Assembly (NCBI GenBank): GCA_003118195.1
Contig: BEXV01000012.1
Coordinates: forward strand, 177,272 to 241,271
DNA: 64,000 nucleotides
From: Hemicentrotus pulcherrimus
Lineage: Eukaryota > Echinodermata > Echinoidea > Camarodonta > Strongylocentrotidae
Reading direction: 5' to 3'
Positions 10,534-23,400 of this stretch are shown piece after piece. Position 1 is the first letter of the stretch; each line of letters starts with the position of its first letter. A program made the translations under genes and the position numbers. The notes beneath the pieces were generated by a model. The model was not told the DNA's origin, made no database searches, and was given only the letters and a program-made list of their open reading frames with translations.

Positions 10534-13500
10534 AAATTTACTAATGGAGTGTATTCCTCATGGACAACTCAAACAACCATTGTAGATGGTAAAAACTAGC
10601 ATTGCCACCAGTGTCAGAAAGTGTATATAGAATATGCAGTGAACAAATGTTGATATATTAGTGATCAGATTGCAGGGTGCTGTTTGATGCAAGACAGTTT
10701 ATATTATTTATTAGAGTTTAATGTTTAGTAAGTGACTCTGTATGTAAAAGTGTTTGTGTGCAATGAAAAATTCAGTCCTAACACAGTTGTATCCCTTTTG
10801 CTTATTGAGCAATTCAATGGTATTTGTACGATACACATGTTGTACAGAGTGATGTGATAATTTAAGAGAGAGAGAGAGAGATATAAGAGGATAGCAAGAG
10901 ATTAAAACATAATGTAGTAGATCAATATACCTATTTACTAAATGTATTTCAAAGACAATTCATGTATCTTTCTCTCCAGAACCTCTAGTTACCAGCCATG
11001 TCATTCACCTGCTATGAGTAATGCCATCTCTTTGGGTTGATTCCACTTTCCACATACTAGCCATTGCTATCTATGTCTGGCAAGCTTTGAAGTCACCAGG
11101 AGCAACTTTTGTTCAATAAACATGCATAAAAAGCATCGGCAAATAAAGACAAGGTCACACATTTTGACAATCTTTGCTACATTTAGGTGCATTTAATCTT
11201 TCTGTTTTTACTGTAAAAACAATCTTCTTGAACATGTACACCACATATATTTTACCACTTAAAGCTGCTATACATAATCTCTTCTCAAGTCATAATATCT
11301 ACACCACATTATCCAATATTAATCATCACCTGTGAGGCTCAAAAGTTGACTTCCACCCCAAATTGTGAGAAACTAAAATCTAAGAAATATATATATTGTG
11401 ATTGGTAATATACCAATACATAAACAAAATATATGGTCTACAAATTTTCAGATAATAATCTATTTCATTCACCAATTTTATTGAAAGCCAAATCATCATA
11501 AAGAAAGATTATTAAATCACAATATATAAGTAGATTGAAAATAAGACTCGTAAGGATTTCATTTCATATCGACTCTTTCACACACCTTTCCCTCACATAG
11601 TCTATGAATAAATTAAGATATCTTTTTAGAATTGTATGTATAAACAGAAAAAGAATTTCTACTGACCTCTGTACTAAAACTCATAGAATTAATTGATTAA
11701 GCTAAAAACATCATATAAAGTAAAGAAATTTGTAATAAACAGGAGAATACATATAACGATAATTAAACGACCGATTACCCAAGATTTTTTTTTTGATCAT
11801 CGGCAAATTGGCAGGTTTGTGAACATTTATATATATGCAGAATAACAAAGATATTCATTATATGAGCATCCCTTGGTGAAGTGCAAAAAAACACAAACAC
11901 ATCACTAAGGTCCATCCACATTGTCGTATTCTAAATGTCTTTTTTCTTGACTGTAATTTTATGAAAGACTGCTTTGCTTTACGTCTACATTGAATGAATT
12001 GATATTTTTATTTGAAATAACAAACAATAGAAATGTCCACATACCAGGTACACAAGTATAAATTTTAAATTAATTTTGTCATATAATTGGCACAAAAATT
12101 TCAAAATCAATTATATTGCCCTTTTACATAGGGTGATTCATTTGGTGTGCATTAACATGATCTTGTGTTCAAGAGAGGGGGTTTGTAATACTTGTGATGT
12201 ACAACACTAAACATTATTTACTTGTGCCATGTTTTACAGCTGTGCATAATTTTAGACGATGAATACTTAGAAAAAAATTGCAGAGGCATAGTGGATGAAC
12301 TTGCACTTTTTATACACATGTTAAATTTACATCTTTTTGTCGAACTGTCTCACAAAAACTTACCTGTACATGATTGGAGAAAATGAAGGTACTAATCTTC
12401 TGAATACAAATAAATCTTCAATAATCGGGACTGCATGGCTTATGTTACACTCAGATTGTCAATATACAGCAGAACAATTTGGGTTTGTGTTACAATGTGT
12501 AGCCAAGCACGAGTACTGTTTTTCCTATTCTCCATGTCACTAAATTTTATGTATATTGATATTACAAGAGAAGGTAGAAATATGTAACATTTTCAAAACT
12601 GTTCCAACACCTCCAAATCTGTATAAAGCAATTTAAAATGTTTTTATGTTAAGGGAGATCTACTATTTATAACATTTTAGAGGTACCTAGAATAAAACCA
12701 AGACATATATGAGTAAGAGCTACTTGTAAATTTCTGAATTCAATTTTCTAGTCTATTTCTTTTGATAAAAAAAAGACAGAATTATACAAATATTGCTATG
12801 AACTAGGTTATGCTTGATAATACATTCAAGCTTTAATCTAAAATAAATACACATGGATTGTAATTTATATTTTCAATCTCCTTGTTTGCAGCCATTTTAC
12901 ACAATGCATGATGTATGTCACTTCAACATCAACAATTCTGAGGAAGAATTTGTAAAATATGCTGTTTTTAGGGAAGAAAAGCATAAAGTGATGTTTAATC
13001 AAAACATTTGCATCAAGCTTATATTACCGCAACATCTTATAAAAATACTCTTTCTTTGACATGATATTTTTTTCTCGGTCATAACTCTGAATATAACTCA
13101 ACCGAATACTTACAAATACTACCAAAAAGAATACAATCATAAGTTGTTTAAACAATTACAGAATCCAATCTGAAAATCTTCCTTAAAAAGGAATGTCTTT
13201 CTCACCTCTTTTCCACTTTTATATAATGAATATGATGAATTTGAAGTCATAAATAGAGTTGTCCAATTTACAGACTAAAACCAATTCCCCAATGTACATC
13301 AATCTCCAAGTTTGATCATAAAACATTCATAACAAAGAAACAAATATGAGGTTTAACATTAAAATGCTTTCTTTGTCCACAAAACAATCAGCTAAATTAA
13401 AATGAGTGAATATATACAATGATTCTGGAATGCATTGTGGAACAATGAGAGAAAGAGAAAGGGGAAATTGAAAATATAGTGAAAAGTGACAGAGAGAGAG

Positions 13501-15334
13501 AGAGAGATAAAAAGGAGTGAAAGAAAGAGTATGAAAAACATAGCTCCAGAGTAACACAATCATAACTTTGATCTCTCTCTGTCAAATAAACACAAATATA
13601 GAGATTGATTGGCTGGAAGCACTGTGTTACCTTGGTATTTTGATAAACAGAATTATTTTTCAACCTCTAAACAATTCACATACCGGTACATAAAATATCA
13701 GAATACAATCAAAATAACCAACACAAACTATGAATCTGAATAAAGATAATGACATGGTAATACAGGACAACAACAACAGCCAAGTTATTCTGTGATGAAA
13801 GTGTGAGATTTAGAACAAAATTGCAAAGTCACAAAATATCAAATTTGAAACAGCCATATTCCATCTGATATGCTCTGTGTAGAATACATTTGGTCTATCT
13901 GAAAACCAGTTTGTTATGTTGACGAATTCTTTGTGCATCTGTCACTTTCACTAGACCTATAAAACTAGTCACTTGTACAAAATGCAATGAATTGGTGTAC
14001 GTGATAATCTATAGTCATATCCAATAAAATGTAGAGACCATTGCTCACTGGTACCTCTTCCAAGCATCTACAGTGTATTACGGGAATCACAGACTTTTAA
14101 AAAACGGAATTGTTTAGGATATAGGCAACATCAGTGACGAAAGCGCATTTCTTCTGCAGTCAATAACTCAATTGTCTAGCTAAGAAATAATGTATGGAAA
14201 AAAACTGAACAAAGGCAAACACAGAAATATGTGCTGTTTCACCTTGCCTAATTTCTATATTGTTCAGTGATTCAATAATTGGCAAATATGAAATGAAAGT
14301 ATTCTTTAATAATCTTGAACCTATTACTTACGCGTAATTCATGGAAAAATTCAAGAATATTGTAAATGTGGGTGAAGGATTCTGTCAACATCCCAAAATT
14401 TGTAATTATTTAATTATTTTGCAATATACAAGGCTTCTGTATACCAGCTGTAAACTCCCAAGAAGAAAATTCCTTTGAATCTCATAATTTCATAATTTCT
14501 AGATTGCACTTGCTTAAGAAAACATGCATACTAAACATATCCTCATAATTTTGTATGATGAAGAAAACCTCAACAAATTATTAAGCAATTTGGCAAGCAG
14601 AACTACAACTAGAAATGACTGTAAAGTATGAATCATCTATTAAACATAACACGCTACATGTTATAAGCAATCTGCTTTCCACCGAGTACAGCTTATCCTG
14701 TTTATATATTACACAAAAATGACTGACACTCTTTCCTTGACAAAATATGTATGTGCTGAACTTGAATGTCTATCATTGTCCTGTAGTTCATCTTTGTATC
14801 ATGTATCGTTGAACATTTAATTTCAAATAGGCATCAACAATATCAAATATGAATAAGAATATGAACAATTGAATGAGTAACAATAATATTACACCTTGTA
14901 AAGTTTTACAAATCATATTGCTGCTTTGTCAAACACTAGAGGAAAATAATTTACTGTTATAAGTTTCAACTTTTGAGAAATCAAAGATCTTTAGACATAT
15001 TTCCAAGTGACTCTCCTCTTCACCTTCCAAGATGTTACTCCACACAGACAGTACACAGTGTATAAGCTTTTAGATTGGTAAGCTAGAAGGGTGATATCCA
15101 GACAAACCAGATTAGAATGAAATGAAATACAGATATACTCTGCTGATAAATACACCATCCAGTGCAGGGAGACATCCACAAAGAGAGTATACTTCCTGTC
15201 ATGAAACTACCTTAGTACCTGATTAGATCCATGCACAATCCCAAGTGTGAAATGTGCCTAATACTTGTAGAATGAGTTAATCATCATGTGCTCTATGCAA
15301 AGTCTCTTATGAACACCCATTGAAGAACACATGT

Positions 15335-15574
15335 TCAGAGCTTTTTAAGGAAGTCCAAATGAAAGGAGCTGGGTATCGTGATCTCGTTCAATTCCACGCT
15401 TGATGGGTTGTAGGGGAACGTGACAGGGAATGTGTGCTTGGCATCAATGAGGAGCTGCGACTCACGCTTGGGGTCGTTCCGGTTCGCAAGACGTGACTGG
15501 ACCTTGCGGATGAATGCGATCTCGGTTCTCTTCTCGTATTCATCCGGCGTGTACAGGTTGAGGATCTTAATGAT
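15335..15574 (-). CDS. MYO5: MYO5 terminal exon (end of globular tail)
   Basis: The acceptor is ccttag (- strand). It reads [20 protein letters not shown], continues through [28 protein letters not shown], and ends FLKKL with TGA at 15335-15337. It is colinear with the last exon of myosin Va (KVLNLYTP...DAKHIFPVTFPFNPSS), ending at the same point. Confidence 0.97.
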   Translation of the reverse strand: MIKILNLYTPDEYEKRTEIAFIRKVQSRLANRNDPKRESQLLIDAKHTFPVTFPYNPSSVELNEITIPSSFHLDFLKKL

Positions 15575-16071
15575 CTAAGGAAAGAATATAAGAAATACAC
15601 ATTCAATAAAGGAACATCCAACAACACTATCATACTAGTCATGGAACTAATTTTCCACACATGAAATACCCCACAAAATACCTTGAAAAATCTTACATGT
15701 CAAGGAGACATCAGTAAAAGTTAGGTTTCTAGTAAAAGTGTTTTTAGATTAACAGATCAGACAACCTGCTAAAGCACTTAAATGCTTCTTAAGAGAAAAA
15801 TCACACATTTTTGATTTCCTTAGATGTCAGGTTAGGCTCTATCAAAACTAACTATTAGGTATTTGTTGAAGGTTTCCACTGCTTTCTCACCTGTGTGACT
15901 GTGAGTTGAGTACATGTGTCACAGATGATACCCACATCATCGTCTGTTCTCTTCTTAACCTGGAGAAGCTGCGCGACCTGAACCAAGGGTTCAAGGGTCA
16001 TCTCCATCATCTTGTCATACAGACGACTTGACCTGAGCCACTCCTCTAGCTCACTCAGGTTATACCTGGAT

Positions 16072-16111
<40 letters not shown>

Positions 16112-17358
16112 GAAATCAATACAATGCCATTTTGGTGGTCGAATAATTAAGTATTCATCAATGAGCGTATAGATATTTGTTGATATATATAAATATATAT
16201 ATACTGTATATACATGTACAGGTATATATATATATATTTGCTTTCTCAGTATATTTTTGACTGCTTTATCCTGAAGCTGAAAAGGTTCACCTGAAAATCT
16301 ATTTTTCAACTTTTCAAGCTGATCTATCTTAATAACTGCATCTAACAATCATGATCACAATCACAATTATATTCATAGACATGCCCTGTTTCCACAAACC
16401 AATTTGTGACAATCTATACACTACACCATTGCAGCAAACTCTCATCAGAACATTGCACTATAAAATGATTTGAAATCAGTATGTTTGTTGAGAAAATCAG
16501 CTCTATAACTACATCACTAATACAATAAATCATGAAATGAATTGAAACATTAACTAATTCTAGAGAAGAAAACACATAAATGTATTTATTTTACCTGATT
16601 TGTACTCCCTTGGACCAATGGCACATGTCTTTCCTCAGAAGTATGTTGTTAATAGTACTGGCTGTGATCAAATACAAGGCCTGTACAGACAAAAAGTACA
16701 AAATCATGAACATATTTCTTGTTTTACAAAAATATCTAGCATCTATTATCTAGATTTCAAAAAAATATGTCAAGAACTTCAGATCTGACCAAATGTTTAC
16801 TTGATAGGGTTGACAAAATACAATTTTTTCTATCATTTATGTGTGCTTAATGTACAAAAAATACTCAATTCTGGATATCAGATATATTTCTGATGTGTAA
16901 AGCAACAAAACAGATTGTGTGTAACATGAGAAGGCATATCCAACTGGTGGACACAGAAATTGATTGTCCATTCAACATAACATCTTGAGCAATCCATCAC
17001 TTCAAATAAAGCACACTTCTTTTATCACAATGAAGTGGAGAAGGACTAGCATCCACAGATAAAGAAGCAGACCTGCCAACCTCTGGAGTTAAAAAACTGT
17101 ATTCTGTAATCCCAAAAGTTGTATTTTACTAACAAAAGTTTTATTATTAAAAATGAACACGGACTGTTACGTGGATCAATGCCTCTTACAGTTCCTACAT
17201 ACAGGTAGAATTTTTTTAAAGGATCGTTGGTTGAATATGCATGATTTCGTCACGACTGGTGTGTTCGATGAACCAATGAACATCCCCAAATTGTGAGATG
17301 CTTGTAAGATACAGAATGGGCATTTTGCCATTGAAAATGGTACACACACACAAAATAC

Positions 17359-17408
<50 letters not shown>

Positions 17409-20400
17409 TTTTTAAATCGTATTTCATTGAGGAAAATTGTACTTCGTCGTATTTGCTTCTAAAAATCCTACTAAATACAACTAAATCGTACTGGTTGGCA
17501 CGTCTGAAGAAGAGAGGAATGTTAAGAGACACATATAGTGAGTTTACGTACCTGTCTTGCGACCTGCTTGACTAGTTCTGGGTCCATACCATGGACGTTC
17601 ATCACCGATATGTATGTTCCCAACTGTTCAGCAAATGAAGAAAGAATACAGTTACTCTAACATACATGTACATGTAAGCTTATCATTCAAACATATTAAC
17701 AAACATTTACATATCTCACTAATAAACAGCAAATGTAATCGTCACCACCCTCACCTATTTCGTCAAAATAATTATTGAAAAAACAAACAATTATCCCTAT
17801 GCTAATCACCATTATATTTGCCATTCCTTCAAGCTTTTCATAAATCCCAAGAGTAAAAGCATAAAAATCAAAGAAATCAGTATAGGGTGAGATGAAAGTT
17901 TTGAAAATGTATTCCACTATATAATTTGTGATTCTGGATGAATTGCAAGTAAATCAAAAGGCTTACAATAAACCTCAACAAAATCTTAACATAACTAACT
18001 ACATGTATCTAGAGGCAAAACTTTGAAAGTTGATTCTTTAACCCACAGATAACTGAACTTGTATCCATGTTAAAACCAATTGAAGACTGGTGCACATTTG
18101 ATGGAATGGCAATCATTTGCATTGTGTCAGTCAAGCTACATTTACCAACTCACTTAAAATAATAATATTTTTTTCATTGAATCCTAGACAACTTACCTGT
18201 TTGATGAGAGAGTCTATCGAGACATCCTTGACCTCTCGTTCTCTGATGGTTGAGTTACGACCCCTGACCCCTGTGGGTTTGCTGCTCACCAACCCAGCCA
18301 TCTCCCCTTCCAACATGGCTGTCACTGCATGTACAAGAAAAATTATAAATCATGTTATGAGGACATTCGAAGTTTGTTCTTAGCATTTCTCTGTTTGTCT
18401 ATACTTTACACATTTACTTACTTTCTTATCGTTTGAAATGTGTTTTATATGTATGTTTTTAAACTTGTATGTATATAGAGTGGTGAAGTGTAATGTCATC
18501 AAGTATCTAATTTTAGAATTTCTCGATTTTTTCTTCATTTTGTGAAAGAGCATATTGTCCAAATGTTGAAAACCAATTGAATATGTTAAGTATTGGCTGA
18601 GATATGACCACCTGAATGAATATATGTCCTATAAGAACTCAGTGTTATATGCTCTGGCTCCTGACCATTAGGATGGCCATATCTCTATATGGATTTCGGT
18701 TATAAAAACAAACAAACAAACAAGCTGTACAATCACATAAAGATGGAACGGTCAAATGCACAAAAATACAAAAGAACTTCCTGATTTTTTTTCATCTTAA
18801 AAATTCACCTGTCAAAGACAGATTTTGTGACCTCATTCTTTTCTCCAATAATAATATTTAGCTTATAAATAGCGCTTAATACAATGTCTCTTAGCTCTTA
18901 ACAAATATACTATTACCACAGTCATTGGATTTCAACAAATAAATCTCCAAGTGATTTGATCTTATACCAGCAATATAATTTCTCTGTCTCCCATTCCTTC
19001 TACATACCTGACAATAAAAAATCAAATGCCAATAGCTAGCATTACTTAACATGTATTCAAAAGATAAATAAGCAGTGTGGAAAGTGCCCAACATCAACTT
19101 CTCTAAGAAAATGACCCTCAATCATTTTTTTCTGAAACCTGCTCCTGCAACAATAATAATTAATTCCTACACTAACCAAATTCTTGACTTCAATCCTAGA
19201 CCCAAACCTGTACCTAACCCTAAACCTAACCAAGAACCCAATTTGAACCCTAACCCTAAATGTCGTAATGACACCTGTCGCTCCCCATCATGCCATCCAC
19301 CTGTATCTTACCTATCAAGGGCTGGACGCTATTCTCAATGATTCTGATGAGCATCTGATAGATATGAATCCCAAGATCATTCATCACATGACGGTACTCT
19401 GAGAGGTCAAAGTTTCGTAAACAGTGCTCGTTCTGTCGCTCCGTGTTCTTTGATGAGAAACTCTGCAGAAGGAGAACACAAGGAGGGAGGGTTAGAGAGT
19501 GTAAAAGTAGTCCTCACTTTCAATTCCTCTTTATACATGTAGAGCCATGTCATTAGTGTACCGGTAATACACTGATAAGACAGATACCAGACCAACAACA
19601 AATCAAACAAAACTCATGTCACCTTGAATGATGATCAAGTTATTGGTCTGTTTACAGTCAATTTAGCAGTGTGAATAGAGTAATACACGGTTCAAGTCAG
19701 CTAGGTACCCATTACCACTAGTCCAGAAATATCATACATACGGTACATGTAAATTAGCAAGTCGGCCTTTTGTGAAGTTATGCAAGTATTAAATTACAGT
19801 CTTTGCTTGTAATAAACTTGTTATCATTCAAGTCAATAAAGAAACTTGAGAGTACTTCATTTTTGACCTGCTAATATAATGCAACATTTTGAGAAACAAT
19901 AAAGCAACCAGAAATTATTTAAAGAGGTGGAAATACGGTAATCTACAATCACTTTCAAATTCAAGACAAGGGTTTTATTAATTTCTTCTTTCTCTTTAGG
20001 AAATGAAACACTTTGGAAATTTTACCAGAGCTACATGCACATAGCAAGTGATAGACAAGAAGAATGAAAACACAACAGAGTAAGGAAAAAAAAAAGAGAG
20101 GAAAAGACAATAGCAAGCTAATATAAAATCTTATGCTAAGGACAATTGATGTAGAAAAACACCCACTATTACTGGCAAACATTTTGCAGGACGTCCAACC
20201 ACATTCCTACCCCCTTGTTTAATCTTACATAACCCTTCAAATTGCTAGGTAGTAGTAGACAACTGAAGAAAAGCTACAACCCTGAATAAACCGGCTTCTT
20301 TCATGCAAGTTTAACAATATCAAAGTTGGCTTCCCCAAAAAGAGATGATTACTATACCTTCATGGCCTTTCTTTCCTACTCATCAGAAGTCGCATTGTAA

Positions 20401-23400
20401 ATTTGTTGAAATTAGTAAAATAATTGCAACATCAATCAACCACAAACATAATCATCATGAGTTTGGCTTATTAAACACTTAAATGATTTCTCACTGAATG
20501 ATTTTCAAAGAATAGTGTCAAACTAGACTTATAGTTAGACTTTTATTTTGTTTAAATCAGGCTTTAAAAGACTGGAATATATGACGTCTTCACAATCAGA
20601 AAACATAGCATGCAAACATATATATATGAAGTAAAAAGCAGATGATGTTTAACGATCTAAATGAATGCATGACCTATAATAACCTATTACTTCAAGGAAT
20701 GATCGTAACAATACTAGACTCAGGATCAACAATTAATTTCATTCCATAATTAATGTGATTAGAATTGAAATATCTCACCTCCTCTCCACTGTACTGTTTG
20801 AGATTATGAAGGAGCCTTGTTGCGTTTGTCAACCAGAAGGAGACATATTCAAAGTCTTCAAAATGTTTCTGTAGAATAAAAAAAAATAAAAAGAAAGAAA
20901 GAAAGAATCATGAAAGTCTACATTGATACCGGATTATTAGAATGTTATGACACCACCCATCAGTGGATTTTAACGCATAAGCTTGGATGAACTATAGTTA
21001 CATGTATTTTGGTCAAGTTCAAAAATGTTTCCAAATGACTTGTGTGTCTTTGATACTTGAGTGCAAACCAATTTCTATTGAATAACATAACAAAAATATT
21101 TCACACTTTCAAAGCGTACTCCTTCAGTCCATAAATATGACTTGTTCAAGCTCACATACCGGTACATATACTGGAGATTATACACTAAAAGCATTTTTTT
21201 AAAAATGATTTGAAATATTGCGAAAAAAATCATCCACAGGACTTTCTAAACTACACATGAACAAGTTGGTAAATTTCCTAATAAATATGTGCAAGTTGGT
21301 AAATTTCCTAATAAATATGTGCATTTCAAAAGTATATTTTGCTTTCTAAATTTCCATCATGAATCAATATACCCTTTCAATATCAGTTAATTCATGTTGC
21401 AGGTGTGCTGAAGAAAGATGAATTCAGTAATTTAATGAATATAAGAAATTAAAATGGCTGAGATAAATGTCCTTGACACTGACCTTGACAGTTTTCTTGA
21501 TACCATTGATGACCCCTGTGAGTAGGGCTTTGACCTTCCTATCGTCATTGACAAAGTCAGCATGGCGGATACACATGAAGATGATGTACGCTGGCAGGCC
21601 AGGCAGGTGACCCTCTGCTAATTCAGGGGTGAAGTCTAAGATGGTGGGAGAGATGGAGAGATGGGGTTTGTTACCAGTCCACTCTGATAAGTATTGTGCA
21701 GATTTAAATCACATACTAGAGATGCAATGAATCTCAAAATTAAATCAATCTCCTGGAGTCAACCATGGGCCACCTTGACCTTGGTCCTAGACCACAGACA
21801 ACAATTTCAGGTTTGATGTTTAAATTTGTTTGATAACAAAAAATTTGATAAACAAATTGTCTGACACATACCTCAAAGTCCTAGATCGCTTCTGCTTTTA
21901 TTTATTATTATTCCTCTTGGCCTCAACCTTATCATCATAATTCAATTTTCTTTAGATGGCCTCCATTATCCTCACTCTTCTGAAGTGTTATTGGACACCC
22001 ATTCCACAAATTATGACTTCATAAAAGGATGACTTGAAATCATGAACACCACATATAAAAACATAAAATTTTCATATTTCTTTAAATCTCATCTGCGCTA
22101 GTTCGGCCAGGAGGGATCAGACCTCCCTGCATGGTCACTGACAGGTGGTTATCTCATCAAATAAGCTCTCAATTAACATTAAAAAAAGGGGATGATGTTT
22201 GCTATATAGAGGGCACAAGTAGCTATAAGTAGTGCAGTGGGGCTTTAAAGGTAGGTATACTTTGAGATCCATAGGCCTTATTCACATTTTTCATATTGCA
22301 TAAACAATGAATATCCTGATTATGCTTTTCTTTCATGTACATGTACTTGAGTAATTATCTACATACAGCAGTTCATCTAACAGATAGTTCCACCAGGTCA
22401 ACACCATCCACATTTTAAAATGAATCCAATCCAATCTTTCCTACCTATGATGACCATCTTGAGTAGTTTAGGTTCATCCTCTGCCTGGTACTCTAGCATA
22501 CCCATCATCTCCTCCCGCTCCTTCACCCTCACGTTGGCGTGCGATGACTCGGGCGTGTCGCTGAACTCTGAAGGTACCCCCGAAAGGTGCACGTCTGGAA
22601 TGTTGTTGGCTGTGGCCACTGTGAGGTAGAGGAGGACATTCTATTGTTACATAACATATCAGGGCTATACTGTAACACCCCAAAACCTTCGTGTGCATAA
22701 AACCTTTGCCAACTTAAAACGAGAGATTAAGGTTTGCAACAAAAAAAAATGAATGCCCCAAAAGATAACTGGTATTGCACTGAATATTTGAAATTCACAA
22801 GAGTTTCTCGATGAGAAAAGGACCGTCGTTTACAAATTGCAAAAGTTTGATGTTGGGCAAGTGTCTGGTTTTACAGGTAGACTTTTTGTTTGTGGTGACC
22901 TAAATTGAATTGTAGTGATGTACATGATAAATGTGAGATATATGGATCAATTGTGGCATGCAATGTTTCAATCCAATAGTGGAAGTAGTGAAAACAAGTA
23001 TATGGTTCTTTGTTTACTTTCTGTGCAAAGCCTGTGGTAATAACAACTCACAAAAATCATATTTCCAAAGGAAAAACATATGTTCTTTTGTGTGGTCAAG
23101 ATTTTGATGAAAACAAAATCGATGTATTTTAACATATTTGTGTTTTAAACCCGGGTAAATAAGATCGATTGATCGATCTGTATTGAAAAACAAGTCAGCA
23201 AACAAATCTTGGAACCAGCGGGACTTGAACCTGAATCTACTGCTTGCCGGGCAGCGACTCTACCACCAGGCCATCACTGGTCCATGGCACATACACGATG
23301 AACTAGAAACAAATACCCAAGCTCTCCTGATTCATTCTGACTTATTAATATTAGTTAGTCTGCCGTAGGCCAATAACTTTTATAAATGTAATGCTTCCTG

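Larger units (their letters stand above)
9017..15334. other. Convergent intergenic region with both 3' UTRs
   Basis: This 6.3-kb AT-rich interval lies between the two stop codons. It must contain the 3' UTR of KIFBP (+) and of the myosin (-), but their ends cannot be fixed from sequence alone. Candidate myosin poly(A) signals (AATAAA on the - strand) occur at 12007-12012 and 11477-11482, among others. A large foldback element lies at 10252-10533 and a short GA run near 10867. I recognise no gene here; the open frames (for example 9817-10044, 12337-12543 and 12853-13059) have no family resemblance. Confidence 0.7.
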
